Source of the DNA: Shinella sp.
GTDB lineage: Bacteria; Pseudomonadota; Alphaproteobacteria; Rhizobiales; Rhizobiaceae
DNA: 64,000 nucleotides
Reading direction: 5' to 3'
Assembly (NCBI GenBank): GCA_003248775.1
Contig: QFQX01000006.1
Span: forward strand, 1-64,000
Shown: positions 63,031 to 64,000 of the stretch, piece after piece
Layout: every line of letters begins with the position of its first letter
Numbering within the stretch: the stretch's first letter is position 1
Translations under genes and position numbers: made by a program
The notes under the pieces: generated by a model
Databases searched by the model: none
What the model was told of the DNA's origin: nothing
What the model saw: only the letters and a program-made list of their open reading frames with translations

Positions 63031-63903
63031 TCAGGCGCGGCCATCCAGTGTCATGAGCGGACGATAGAGTTCCGGCCGGCGGTCGCGAAAGAGGCCCCAG
63101 GCTGAGCGCTGCTTCGCAATGCCCTCGAGATCGAAGGTGGCGGTGAGCACTGTTTCGCTGGTCCGGTCTGCCTCGGCGATCTTGGCTCCGGTCTGGTCGG
63201 CGATGAAGGACGAGCCGTAGAAGGTAAGTTCGGTACCCTTGCGGCCCGCCTCTTTCCCGATTCGGTTGGAAGCGATGACCGGTACGACGTTTGCAGCGGC
63301 GTGGCCCTGCATCACGCGCTGCCAGTGGGCGGCGCTGTCGATCGTCGGGTCCTGCGGTTCCGAGCCGATCGCGGTCGGATAGAACAGCAGTTCGGCACCC
63401 TGAAGAGCCATGGCGCGGGCGGCTTCCGGGAACCACTGGTCCCAGCAGATGCCGACACCGATCTTCGCGTGACGCGTCTGCCAGACGCGGAAACCGGTAT
63501 CGCCGGGAGAGAAGTAATACTTCTCCGTATAGCCCGGACCATCGGGAATATGGCTCTTGCGATAGAGGCCGAGCACGGCCCCATCCGCATCGACGATGGC
63601 GACGCTGTTGAAATAGGTTTGCCCGGCCTTCTCGAAGAAACTGACGGGCAGAACCACGTTCAGCTCTGCCGCAAGCTTCGCGAAATGCGCAATCACAGGA
63701 TTGCCCTCGAAGGGCTTCGCCATGTCGAAGAACTCGGCGATCTGATCCTGGCAGAAATAGGGAGCCTCGAAAAGCTCCTGGATCAGGATGATCTGCGCGC
63801 CATCGGCGGCAGCCTTGCGGATCAGGGTCTCTGCCCGCTCGATATTGCCCTTCAGATCCCAGCTGCAGGCCATCTGGGTGGCCGCGACCGTAACGTGAGC
63901 CAT
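63031..63903 (-). CDS. aguB: N-carbamoylputrescine amidase
   Basis: 290 residues of the nitrilase superfamily. Triad: Glu in LIQELFEAPYF (about 44), Lys in YRKSHIPDGPGYTEKYYFSPGD (about 116) and Cys in VGICWDQWFPEAARAMALQGAE (about 153). The HIPDGPGY..EKYYF and WDQWFPE segments are specific for AguB. It yields putrescine, CO2 and ammonia from N-carbamoylputrescine, the second step from agmatine. Twelve bases after a PuuB-like gene on the same strand. Agmatine deiminase (aguA) is not seen, but may lie beyond the edge. Confidence 0.93.
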   Translation of the reverse strand: MAHVTVAATQMACSWDLKGNIERAETLIRKAAADGAQIILIQELFEAPYFCQDQIAEFFDMAKPFEGNPVIAHFAKLAAELNVVLPVSFFEKAGQTYFNSVAIVDADGAVLGLYRKSHIPDGPGYTEKYYFSPGDTGFRVWQTRHAKIGVGICWDQWFPEAARAMALQGAELLFYPTAIGSEPQDPTIDSAAHWQRVMQGHAAANVVPVIASNRIGKEAGRKGTELTFYGSSFIADQTGAKIAEADRTSETVLTATFDLEGIAKQRSAWGLFRDRRPELYRPLMTLDGRA

Positions 63904-63915
63904 GTGGCTTTCTCC

Positions 63916-64000
63916 TCAGACGCCGAGCTTGTCGCGCAGGCCGTACCACCATGCGCCGAGAACGGTGAGCGGCACGCGGAAGGTCTTGCCGCCGGGGAAG
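63916..64000 (-). CDS. 3' end of a PuuB-like FAD oxidoreductase (partial)
   Basis: Only the last 27 codons are inside the window: FPGGKTFRVPLTVLGAWWYG followed by LRDKLGV and TGA. They match the end of the PuuB-like protein at 11181 (FPGGAKFRSPLLFLALTWFA, LRDKF), so this is probably a second DAO-family polyamine oxidase. Co-transcription with aguB is likely. The rest is beyond the edge. Confidence 0.6.
   Translation of the reverse strand, partial: FPGGKTFRVPLTVLGAWWYGLRDKLGV

Overview
The window looks like a chromosomal segment of a GC-rich alphaproteobacterium of the Rhizobiaceae (Sinorhizobium/Rhizobium/Agrobacterium relatives). The evidence is a RirA-type Rrf2 iron regulator beside an FbpA-type ferric binding protein, a tRNA-His without the extra G-1, a zwf-pgl-edd Entner-Doudoroff operon, an orfA(DUF47)-pit phosphate operon behind a Pho box, a CbrA-like multi-PAS kinase divergent from a phasin, and dispersed rhizobial palindromic repeats. 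From memory, the order aceA - pot transporter - acetoacetyl-CoA synthetase - CbrA-like kinase - phasin - mmsA - fbpA/rirA resembles the Sinorhizobium meliloti chromosome. No plasmid, phage, IS or CRISPR signature was seen.

Layout. 0.2-3.2 kb: AraC regulator divergent from an MFS exporter, then a DoxX protein. 3.3-6.5 kb: NUDIX hydrolase, PhoB-type operator, DUF47-pit, a membrane protein. 6.8-11.1 kb: zwf-pgl-edd (minus strand). 11.2-15.2 kb: PuuA/PuuB-like gamma-glutamylputrescine pair and a BaiN/HI0933 flavoprotein. 15.4-19.3 kb: small accessory stretch with LysR, cupin, and a two-gene cassette of a trypsin-fold protease plus a small Trypco/Pepco-like partner. 19.4-22.5 kb: palindromic repeat, isocitrate lyase, divergent ScfR/RamB-like regulator. 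22.6-26.7 kb: potFGHI. 26.7-30.8 kb: AsmA protein and acetoacetyl-CoA synthetase, followed by a probable small RNA. 31-34 kb: ferric permease divergent from a PchR-like AraC regulator. 34-35.2 kb: autotransporter remnant and a leader-peptide/lipoprotein pair. 35.4-40 kb: CbrA-like kinase, phasin, tRNA-His. 40.3-44.1 kb: Zn/Cd/Pb P-type ATPase under a MerR-type promoter, L,D-transpeptidase. 44.1-49.3 kb: LysR and a 2-oxoadipate/D-2-hydroxyglutarate/aminotransferase operon. 49.3-52.1 kb: two divergent HupE/UreJ proteins with a DUF1007 protein. 52.1-57 kb: LysR, mmsA, DUF898 protein, M48 peptidase. 57-58.8 kb: fbpA divergent from rirA. 59-64 kb: GMC oxidoreductase, gluconokinase, MASE1-GGDEF cyclase, N-carbamoylputrescine amidase and the tail of a PuuB-like oxidase.

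Functionally the window is dominated by central carbon catabolism (Entner-Doudoroff, glyoxylate shunt, PHB/ketone use, lysine and valine/inositol breakdown), polyamine uptake and breakdown (potFGHI, puuAB-like, aguB), and metal homeostasis (fbpA, fbpB, rirA, zntA, HupE). The best candidate for a poorly described system is the protease/partner cassette at 17453-18862. Several regulatory signals are readable directly: Pho box, MerR 19-bp-spacer promoter, IRO-like site, phasin direct repeats. A diverged duplicate of the mmsA 3' end suggests past allele replacement.
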